Below the pieces are notes generated by a model that searched no databases, was not told where the DNA came from, and saw only the letters and a program-made list of their open reading frames with translations. A program made the position numbers and the translations under genes. 64,000 nucleotides of DNA from Eremophila alpestris peregrina (lineage: Eukaryota > Chordata > Aves > Passeriformes > Alaudidae): assembly GCA_009792885.1 (NCBI GenBank), contig WMCF01000025.1, positions 647,233-711,232 of the forward strand, written 5' to 3'. Below, piece after piece: positions 1 to 9,432 of the stretch (position 1 is the stretch's first letter; each line of letters begins with the position of its first letter).

Positions 1-1809
1 CACAAGAACCCCATACAATGTGTTTGCTACTGACTGTAGTGTGATTGTTAATATGTACTTTGTGATGTGTCAGTGAAGCAGTGAAACACATCTATGAAAT
101 TCTATGTTTTAGAGGTTCTCAGTGTGTTTTATATGAAAGTTATGCTGCCATTTCTGTAGTGTGAAATGTGTGTGAACAGAAGTTAGTTAAATGGTGATTC
201 TTTCTAGTAAAAAGCAATTATCAGAGGGATTAAAAAGCTGTCTTAAGATGTGGTTTGTTTAACTGTAAAGCATGTTCTAGTTAAAACCAGTGCCACTTTA
301 AGCTTTTGCTCAGAAGCAGGCAAAGTTCTCTAATGAAGCATTACAAATTATTTCACAATCAGTTTGCTTTTAAACCAATTCTTTTGCATATTTGAAAAAA
401 ATATTTGGAATGCCACTAGATGTTACTCTAGAAAGGACAGAAAACTGCATGTGAAATCATTCAGAGACATATAAATATGAGGTTAATTTTAATGAGGAAT
501 GAAACTTTCTAGACAAGGCAATGGTCACCACAGAGGTTTAAAAAATGAATTTCTAGCTTGATGAGGAAGTAAAATACAATAAAGAAAAATTAAATTACCA
601 TGGTAAACCAGAGCAACACCCCATAAAGACAATAAGCATTTTTCTACTGTTAAGGAAACACTTTAAATCAGAGCCAGAGAAAGAAAATATGCATAAACCA
701 GAATATACATAAGCCAAAATAATTGTAAGAACAATATTATTAATTATAGAAAAGTATTGAAAGGAAAAGGAAGGAGATTTTTAAAACCAGTAGTGAGCAG
801 GAAGATTTAGTAAAAATTAAATTGCAAGATAAGTAGAAATCACAACTGCTAGCTGCGATAGAACACAAATGGAAGAAACACATTTGTTCATCCAAGTGAA
901 AGACCTCTAAAAGTTACACAGGTTTTGGGCAGATGGTAAAAATATGACAAATAAGTGCCATTCCAAACATACAGAAAACACATTTTCATTATTTCCTCAG
1001 TGCTATATTGACTAATTTTTTTTAAATTAAGAAATTAGAATTACCACTACTTCCACTGTCAAAATAAACTCAATGCTACCAGTTTATGTAGCCTTTAACC
1101 AAAAATTTGCTCTACGTGCTGTGCTCATATCTTGGAGGACTGTGCTGCAGAGGTGGGGTCACTGCCCTGCCTATACTACTGTCATATCAGCTCCTGGCTC
1201 ATTCTCTTCTAAAACAATCCAACCCCTGTTACTTGCTGAAAATTTCATTTAGACATTTCCTAGATGTAGTTGGTAATCTCTTGCCAAATAGTGGGAATTC
1301 TCTGTGGAAACAGATTTGTTCTGTCAAAAGTGGTTTCCTCATGCTGGAGTGAATTTTGGGTACAGGGAGTGTACATGTTTAAAATCGGAGAGCAAGTTCC
1401 ATCACTGGTTTAAGCCCTGAGACTGTGGTCCTTTGTGAGGTGGGTGTGACTGTTCTCAGAGATAACTGATGTGGTAGGAATCGTAGATGAAGGTGAGGCA
1501 GATGGACACAATGAGTGACATAGAGTAAGCTTGACCCCAAGATGATGAACCCTCTGGTGTTTAGGGTACTGACCTGGGACGAAACACAATGAATCTCACA
1601 GATCCAGGCTCACTCAAGGAAAGCAGTGCTTAGTGGTTTGGATATGGATATGTTGGCTGTATGGTGGGATGGAGGTTGGGTTTCTTCGTTGGGTTTTTTT
1701 GTACAAAATACAAAGGTTATAAATTCAACTTCTTGAAGAGAATTATTTTGCAGTCCTGAAAATTTCAGTGGAACACAATAGCTTTGTTGCCCAACTTTAA
1801 GTCCTAAAT
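1..1809. other. AT-rich unique sequence, no gene seen
   Basis: No exon-like structure, repeat family or RNA gene was recognised by eye. Reading frames here are short (81 codons at most, near 1107-1352; 100 codons on the minus strand at 1610-1912, which runs into the adjacent LTR) and resemble no family I know. Base composition is AT-rich with almost no CpG until the LTR begins at 1810, where CpG density rises abruptly. Confidence 0.6.
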
Positions 1810-1986
1810 TGTGGCTGCCCGGGGTCAGCGGGGGCTCTTTGTCTCCCCTGTTGGACCGGGAAACTTGTGGTGGGGACATGAATATGCATAGAGGCCCAAA
1901 GCTATTGGTCATGGTAATGCTGTCACTCCCCGACTTCTCTGTATCTTATTGGATGGTCCTGTGCTAGCCACGCCCCGGACCGAAGT

Positions 1987-1992
1987 TATAAG
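1987..1992 (+). promoter_or_regulatory. TATA-like box of the 1810-2253 LTR
   Basis: The hexamer TATAAG lies about 180 bp inside the LTR and upstream of the polyadenylation signal, where a U3 promoter box is expected. Whether it is still active cannot be read from sequence. Confidence 0.5.
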
Positions 1993-2036
1993 AATGCTGT
2001 CTGAGAGATACTCGGGGCTTTTGGAAGCAGCAGCCA

Positions 2037-2042
2037 AATAAA
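2037..2042 (+). terminator. Polyadenylation signal AATAAA in the LTR
   Basis: A perfect AATAAA sits about 45 bp after the TATA-like box, consistent with the R region of a short LTR. It marks the element as plus-oriented. Confidence 0.5.
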
Positions 2043-2253
2043 GCTGTATGTTCTCCAGGAGCCAGTCTCCCTCTATCCTTATTACCCCCGAGAACCCTGC
2101 TTATAGTAGGAATCCACCCCCCCTCCTTTTCTCCTGCAGCACACACGCAGACACGGGACCGCGGTCCTCCCCCGAAGAGGGAGAAACTGGCTGGTCCCAC
2201 ACACACTGAGCCGGGACAGAGCAGGAGAGAGGGAGAGGGCACGATTTCCTACA

Positions 2254-3434
2254 CCGAATTACCTTGGCCTTGAAATTATGGGTGTGGCAACACCTAATGT
2301 GTCTGAAAAATCAGTGCCTGTGTAGTACCTCTGTAGACCCAAATCATACATTGCATAAGCCTGTATTTTCTTCTCCAGTACAAATAATTAAGTTCAGCTA
2401 ATTGAAGAGAGACTGAGGGTTTGTTTTTATTTTCATAATTTCTTTTCCAAGTAAGATGTGAAGAGTTAGGCCCCCACTAGGTTTCAGATACAAAACTTGT
2501 CTTGTTGGTCATCCAGTATTGAGAACTTGTGAACTTACTTCCATTAATTACTAAAAAGAAACCTGGACAATAAACATAGACTATGTAAATGCATCCTTCT
2601 TCAATCCCCAATCCTGTTTTCCCATTCTTCCTTAGATCCCCTGGCTAGTATCTTCTTGAGTTTCATCTGAAGATTATAAGGGTAGTTATGGTTAGAACAG
2701 TCCTTTTAAAAATGAAGTAAAAGCTGGTTCAAGTTGATATTCAATATTAATGTTAAAGCAAAAAAATTCAAAGGCATATGTAAAATCAAAACTAAATAGT
2801 AGAGTGATAAAAATACTGATTTAAAAAACTAACTGGTTTGCTGCATTTCTCTCTCTATATAAGAACATTTCTTCCTGCATTGTTTGTCTTGAAAAAAAAT
2901 GTTAGGGATGTAAATCTTTGCAGTAGCTGGCTTCCCCCACATATTTGCAACTGCCAGGGCAATAAATTTTAAGCAAAGAAATGTACTGATGGATTGGAAG
3001 ATAAAGGGACTTGATTTATACTGTCAAACTCTTTAGTATATGGCTTGGCAGCATTACCACATTGATAAATTTAAGAAAAGTCTGGCTTTATACTAAGAAT
3101 GAGTTGATTTAATATCACCTAGAACATACATCAATGTTAGTTCATACACTACTATTGAGAAAGGACAAATAAAAAGAACTCGCATAGATATATTACATTA
3201 TATTATATATTTTATATTCTATATTATATTCTATTTCATCACAAGCACATACTAAAATAACTGGTAATTTGTGGCAGAAGTGTTGGAAAGAAAAAGTATC
3301 AACAAACAAGAAAACCTGTCAAATTTGAAGTTTAAATGAAGAGGAATAGACTCCTTGAAACTACTCTACTTTGTATAGGTCCTGCAGAGTACTTATGTCA
3401 CCCACCCCTATTCATATTTCTAGCTTTTATTGGG
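2254..3434. other. AT-rich unique sequence with a TA-rich low-complexity patch
   Basis: No gene is recognised. A run made almost only of A and T (about 3186-3235, TATAT/TATTC units) is the single low-complexity patch. The rest is unremarkable. Confidence 0.55.
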
Positions 3435-3466
3435 TGCTGTCAAATGCTTCGTAGCATTTGACAGCA
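3435..3466. repeat. Perfect inverted repeat, 14-bp arms with a 4-nt loop
   Basis: The arms TGCTGTCAAATGCT (3435-3448) and AGCATTTGACAGCA (3453-3466) are exact reverse complements around the loop TCGT. Either strand could fold into a stable short hairpin. The stem is shorter than that of a usual microRNA precursor, and I see no long extension of pairing outside it apart from a few A-T pairs across a bulge. Function is unknown. Confidence 0.8.
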
Positions 3467-3896
3467 AAATACCACTGTGCTGTACCACTGTAAAGATATA
3501 ATTGAACTTACAATTTTTTTTGCACTAGTAATAAATTGGATAAGACCTTTTATAGCCTATGAATAGTTCTTAGGAGTGCATGATTTCAAGGAGGTTTGCT
3601 GTAATTTTAACAGGAGTAAGAATTTTGATTGATGGCCATTTAGGTGGAATGTCAGTGGAATTAGGAACAGTTTTCAATTAGTACCACACAACAGTCTGAA
3701 AAAAAATTAGCATGGTATAGCTTCAATCAAGCAAACATAAAATGGTGCAATGTGATGGAACAAAGGATTCCAAAAGTTACCTGTCAGCACAGAAGTGAAA
3801 GTGGGATGTTTCAGCTGGGATTCTAAGGGAATATTTCTCACAAATATTTTATTTTAGCATCTGAAATTAAATATGAATGCAAAATGTGGATAAACC

Positions 3897-4330
3897 TTGT
3901 ATACTGCATGCACTGGTAGACATAGACAACCACAGGCAGTGATTCAGGGGTTCAGATTATTTGATGATGAATGGACATATTCAGCTCATTGGTCCATTCC
4001 TGAAAAAGTGATTTTTAACACAGAGTCAGACACCTATGCTGCTTTAAAAATAATTTTCTACCTGAAAAATGGTTTTCCTCCAGAACAGGTTGAAAAAATT
4101 CATGTTTTATAGCAAAAAAGAAGGCCATTGTGAACACACTCAGTGTGTTACTGTATCAAAAGATGGTATTTAAACACCATGGCCGAACAGCAACAAGGGG
4201 AAATAATGACTCTTCTGGATAGGGTACTCATGATATTGACAGTGAATCATCAGAATACATAGATGGAATCCACATTTCTGTTGGAGGAAGAAGTATTAGA
4301 GACCCTTGAAAATAATAAAAAAAAAACACC
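3897..4330 (+). pseudogene. Protein-like decayed open stretch, family not recognised
   Basis: From about 3900 to 4109 a frame is open for roughly 70 codons and has a balanced, protein-like composition (for example the stretch WSIPEKVIFNTESDTYAAL). It then meets TAG. Removing one T from the TTTT run at 4105-4108 would carry the frame on for about 22 more codons (YSKKEGHCEHTQCV and following). After a TAA and a further shift, another protein-like stretch (ending near GIHISVGGRSIRDP) runs to about 4308 and is followed by an A-rich run at 4309-4327. That pattern fits a 5'-truncated, frameshifted retrocopy or a dead exon. There is no ATG at the start and I could not match the peptide to a known family. 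Open stretches of this length also occur by chance here, so confidence is low. Confidence 0.25.
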
Positions 4331-7300
4331 CACATGATTAAAGAAAAGTTCAGTGGTTTACCACGTTAAAAGAAAGGTGACTGCATACCACTACAAAATC
4401 TTAATTCAGCCTACAAAGTAATGTAAGGCCACAAACACAATTTTGAATGAATAATATGAGGAAAAGAATTGGGTTTTTTTGTTGCTTCAAACACTTGTTA
4501 ACTAGCGGTAAATTCTGCATTTCATAAGCTCCACAACACATAAGACTTTTACCTGAAAATACCTCCAAATACCTTCGTGTATTCTCTCAGCAGTTGCACA
4601 TTTCCCAGGTTTGACATACACATCTGTAACCTCCAGCTCATATTCAAATGGAGACTGGATGTTTAGTATAAGGATTTGTTTGTGGAAGCCCTGATTCTTG
4701 GAAAATCAAATAATTAGGCAGAATGTCATGAAAGTGCATCATGATTAAGTGCTGCTCCTTCCAAACCTGTTGGTATTCCAAACAACATACAGCTTAGCCA
4801 CAGTAAGTGGAACTCTCTTTGGAATAATCTTAACACGAGTAACTCTTCAACATCCTTTCAATGAAGAAAAATCAATAATGAAGATAAATACTGAGATGAA
4901 AATGTTGAAACCAGATCTAATTTGTTTCTTGGGAAACTTTATACAGCTAAGTACTAATTTTAACTAATAAAATATCAATTAAATATAGATACCAGTCAAA
5001 GTTGATATGTTAAAGTCATAACTTAATAGAGATTCTATTATTTCAATATTTTATCTTTCTCTCAAGTGACATACTGGATATTTTGCAAATTTGAAGGATA
5101 TTACATGAAATTTTTTACTTTATTTTAAATAAATAAAGATATTTATTATCTGTTTACATTTCCTTGAAAGATTCTTTTTGGATACCTGAAATAAACCTGA
5201 ATTCTTCATTCACAGACTTCACACGAACATCACAATTCTCTTTGTGATTAAGATGTCTTGAGAGCTATGGTTTTTATATGAGAAAATGATTGGAAAATGT
5301 AATAAACCACTAGAGAAGTATGCTTCCATACTATAGGCTTTTATCCTTGTAAAATGGAGTACCTTGGCAAGGTATATTTCCACATAAATTTGACAATTAT
5401 ACGTGTCAAGAATTCATTTATCTATATCGACTGATGTGTTTAGATAAAAATATTTCTATCTTTGTATCAAACAACACTGAAAACCTTTCTACGCTTTACT
5501 GGCAACAATTAACAACAGAGTCTGTGCCCATATGTGTGATGGCAAAGTACAATCCTATTAAAAGTTAACTGAGTGACAACATTTACCTTTGAAAAATATT
5601 ATAAGCCGTAGTAAAATATTTAATTATAGCAAATCTAATGTAATTTCAAGAATTTTATTGGATCTTTTTCCTTAATATACAGTTTTCCACGGAACAGGAG
5701 TAGATACATCGTTTGTCAATAATGCTATGTTTAAGTTTACATTTACTTTCTTTAAATTCATGATTTAAATAAGATTTAATTCTTCCTTACTTAATGAAGT
5801 AATAACTTTACAATAATTCCCTTGTAACAGACCATCTTGTATTATGGTCCTTTTAAATTGAGTAATGACTGTACTGCATGTAATTAACAAAATATTATAT
5901 TAACCTACATTTATCTTTTAATACCATAATTAATTTTTAATGCAACATTTGCATTAATATTTTTATCTTCTTCATGTTTCTTTTGTCAGGAATTAGGCTG
6001 GTAATTGTTCTTTGGTGTGTGTGTTTACAAACTTCAGGCTAAATTTTGCAATCCTTTGTTCATGACCCTGAGCACTTACTCACTCAGGTAGTCTCATCAG
6101 TGTTAATTTTCCTGCGACCGAGTGCCTTGATCACCCGCTTATCCATTTTCCTTCAAGCACATTGGTGTCATGCACTAACACCCACAATTTTCTCCTTATT
6201 TAAATCCCTCCTTAAAGGCTACCGCTCTTGTAATGACTACAAATCGCTCTCGTCTTGGTTACTCAAGTGGCAAGTTGGTTTCTGCCTTACCTCTAAACTC
6301 CATTTGTCCTCTTGCTTCATTCCCCAACTTACCCAGCTTAGTATGCAGGAAAATTAGATCATACTCTGGGCATGCTCATGGCCTTCACTGGTTTGTAGAA
6401 AGGATGTCCATTGGTTGGCCTTCTTTTAATTTGTCTGTACCAAAGTGGACATTTAGGAGAACCTTGACGCAAAAAGTGATGGGTGCAGTTCTGAAATTAG
6501 CCGGTAATACGGAGAAAGCCTCTCAATGAAAGAGATTTTTCTTTTTCTTTTATCAACAGTCCAGTGCTGTTAAGCCTTTTTGTTGCCAGTGGTGAGTTTT
6601 TCTAAAGAGTCTTAGGTCAGATGCCTGCTGTAGAAAATGAAATCTGACAGCTAAAATTTGGCATCCAAAAAGCAACAGACAAGAACTTTGTAATGAAAAA
6701 TAGTAGTCTGCTTTAATATGTAGGATTTTCTACCAGAAAAACAACTGCCAGGAAAAAAAGTCCTAAATATTTTGAGATTAGAATGCAATGTGATGCAAGT
6801 TATAATCCACCTAACCACAGATTCTATAGCAAAAAAATATGCACCTTTTTTTCACAAGAGTCTGCAAAAACTTCCATCAAACATCTGTGTGGATTCAGCT
6901 TTCACAGTATGAGGAGAAAGGAAGTTAAACAAAATCCAGGGAAGCTGGATAATTTAAACATCTGATTGCTTCTGTGATGTAGTAAATGTGAAGTACTCAC
7001 TGGCTTTTCAGAAATTTGAAAGTTCTCTATGCTTAAAGGGAATCTATGAGAAAAGTGGAAAAACAGAACAAAAAGCAACAGAAGGTTTTTTATCTGATCC
7101 AGAATACAATATTATAACCATATCTCCCTAGTTAAAGCTGTCTGGGGAGTTTTGTATAGTGGATCCTTAGTTATCAGAATGAACAAAAAGGGGCTATCAA
7201 AGGATCTGACAATACAAAGGTATTTTGTTGAACCTATTTTTTTTGAGAGCACTTGGCATGACAATACACACTGTGTATTTTATCCTAAAAGTATTTCTTA

Positions 7301-8910
7301 GATGTGAGGTTACACAAGCTAATGGGTACCTTGCCTAGTTTTTGAATTGGAGTTGGCTTTATCACTTTATTGCTAGTTATTTTGAATTTGAGCAATGAAA
7401 GTTGAATGATTAATTTTTCTGCCACCCTTATTAGCAATATTAAAGATTAATTAGGTCCACAGTGACCTGATTAATTTATAAAACCTTCAACATAAAAGGC
7501 TTGATAATTTTTCTGCAGAGAGGCAATATGATATTTGCAATTTTGTTATTATGTCACATAAACTTTGCTTTCAAGTTTCTGATTAAATCCTAAATTAATG
7601 GCAATTTTTGAAGGAAAGAAATGCATTTACCTGTGCCATGGAAGATTCAGTTTGCTTGATTAAAACCAACTGAAACATGCTGTAGGAACTTTTTTTTCCA
7701 TTTGATTCAGTAGCATGGGATCTCAACTGTGTGTTTAATTCTATCAGACAAAAAAAAAAAAATGCTGGTAATATGCCAAGCTGCATTTCAGAGACAAGCT
7801 AGTAAATAACATTAAACATATACAGTGTTATATAGGAAACAGAGGAAAAAGCACATTAACTTAAGTATCTTGCATTAATAATAGCATTTTGGCTGTAGCT
7901 GGGATTGCTTTTATCTACAGCCAGCAGAATAGACTTTTTTCCTTTTAAATGTTACTTTTAAAATGAGATCATGTAGCCATCATTGGGGCTTATCTCGTTC
8001 TCTATCTGTTCCAGGGTGATAATAACAGGTGATTGCTTTTGTAATCAATTTGCTAGTACTAATAACATATGGTTTTATATAACTCAGAATAACTATTTCA
8101 ATCAGACAAAAAAAAAGAGAAAAAAGAGATTACTTTTTAAAAAACCTATTTATGTGGCTTTAGTTTGCTTATTCATCCATATCTTTATTATTATGTACAG
8201 CAGTCATTTAATATCAATCTATATCCTGTGTATATACGGCTTCTATCAAATGTCTCCAAAGTTAAAATCTGGTGCCATTTTTGACCAGGTCTTCTTACAG
8301 TAAATCTTCTTGGCAAGCAGTGAGCTACAGTTAGAAATTCTGAAATGTGCACCCTTTTCTGGCTCCTGTTGCATGCAGCTGTTTTTTGGTTACCTTTAAT
8401 AGGTAAGTTTGTTAATTCTGGTAGAACAAATTGGCTCAGAAGGCAAAAGGTGTTAACATGGATATATTATATTAAATGCTTATATGATTTGCCAGGGCTT
8501 CAAAGCTCCAGAACTAAGCTCATTTTCATTGCAAATACTGAGTCCTAAATTTTCTTGGGCCTATTACTACACCTACAGAAGAGAAAAAAGTAGATTATTT
8601 AGTGATAACAAATTAAAATTACTGAGTCAACACTTTTATTTTACAATCTTTATTCCAGTTGTGGTAAAGTTGAAAGCCTTTATAAAGACACTTTTTAATT
8701 CTAAGATGCTTTTTAGATTGCATTAAAAGATGGTACATTTTGGAGGAAAAAAGTAAGAGTTATAGAGGAAGTTATTAGCTAAGATGGCTTAGAAGTTTTT
8801 GATTTTCATTCAAGCCAATTAAGAAAATTTACTCAAAAGGTGAGTGAAAACAAAGGCCAAGAATTTAAGTTCTGACTCTGGTGTTTCCTCACACTTTTTA
8901 TGCCTGAAGA
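4331..8910. other. Unique AT-rich sequence, no supported gene
   Basis: A minus-strand open stretch at 4502-4705 with a possible splice donor is treated as a finding, not a gene. About 6046-6530 is less AT-rich and has more CpG than its surroundings, with frames of 98-103 codons that match nothing I know. A block near 7330-7480 is dense in ATTA/TAAT-type motifs and could be a conserved non-coding element, which is untested. Otherwise I see no repeat family or RNA gene. Confidence 0.5.
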
Positions 8911-9320
8911 GAATCACAGAGTCACTTAGGGTGAAAAATGTCTCAAATACCTAGCCATAAACCCAACACTGCCAAGTCCTCCACTAGATCATGTCCCCAA
9001 ATGCCTGAAGTAGTTCCAGGGGTGATGATTCAAACACTTCCATAGGGAGCCTGTTCCAGTGTTTGACAAACCTTTCGGTGAGGGATTTTTTACTAATATT
9101 CAATCTAAACCTCCCCTGGCACAACTTGAGTCCATTCCCTCTGGTCCTGACACTTGTCACCTGGGAGAAGAGGCCGACTTCCACCCGGCTACAGACTCAG
9201 GTGGTTGTAGAGAGTGATAAGGTCACCCATGAGCCTCCTTTTCTCCAGGCTGAACAACCCCAGATCCTTTAGCCTCCCTCAGCTCCAGACTCTTCACCAA
9301 CTTCATTCTCACTTTTCTCA
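8911..9320 (-). mobile_element. CR1 LINE, 5'-truncated 3' end including the end of ORF2
   Basis: Read on the plus strand the segment is the reverse complement of a CR1 tail. It starts with GAATCACAGAGTCAC, the complement of the 8-bp (ATTCTRTG)n terminal microsatellite. It passes through the familiar blocks CTGTTCCAGTGTTTGAC and CTCCAGGCTGAACAACCCCAG and ends near CTCTTCACCAACTTCATT. On the minus strand 8984-9184 encodes the C-terminus of the CR1 reverse-transcriptase/endonuclease protein. It shows motifs of that region such as RTRGNGLKL, RFRLNI and KHWNRLP, though the very end is decayed. The copy is about 410 bp out of a 4-5 kb full element, so it is a dead 5'-truncated insertion, as is usual for CR1. 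CR1 inserts without clear target duplications, and none is seen. Confidence 0.93.
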
Positions 9321-9432
9321 TTAAAAAAAAACCAAAACTAATCCCCAACAGCAACAACAAAGAACACTTAACTAAATTTTCTTTTCTTAAGACAAAGAGA
9401 AGAGTAACCTTCTGGGAAAAAAAAAAAAAAAA
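9321..9432. repeat. A-rich low-complexity tract
   Basis: A-rich and AAC/CAA-rich sequence adjoins the internal (5') end of the CR1 copy and finishes in a poly(A) run at about 9418-9432. It may be simple-sequence growth next to the insertion. No coding content is seen. Confidence 0.5.

Larger units (their letters stand above)
1810..2253 (+). mobile_element. Solo LTR of an endogenous retrovirus, ERVK-like (class II) by structure
   Basis: The element is about 444 bp, begins TGTGGCTGCC and ends TCCTACA, so it has the TG...CA termini of retroviral LTRs. It is far richer in G, C and CpG than the flanks. Internally there is a TATA-like box (1987-1992) followed about 45 bp later by an AATAAA polyadenylation signal (2037-2042), the usual U3-R order and spacing for the plus orientation. 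The six bases on each side (CTAAAT at 1804-1809, CCGAAT at 2254-2259) agree at four positions, and the two differences are a CG to TA change, so a 6-bp target duplication as made by class II elements is plausible. No primer-binding site, gag or pol follows, so this is a recombined solo LTR. I infer the class from structure and duplication length; I do not recognise the exact subfamily. Confidence 0.75.

Noticed and set aside
1964..2242. Minus-strand 92-codon frame with Cys/Gly/Ser-rich content
   Set aside because: Antisense frame through the GC-rich LTR; the TATA-like box and polyadenylation signal show the LTR runs on the plus strand.
9063..9272. Plus-strand 69-codon frame inside the CR1 copy
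   Set aside because: Antisense shadow of the CR1 coding region, which runs on the minus strand.
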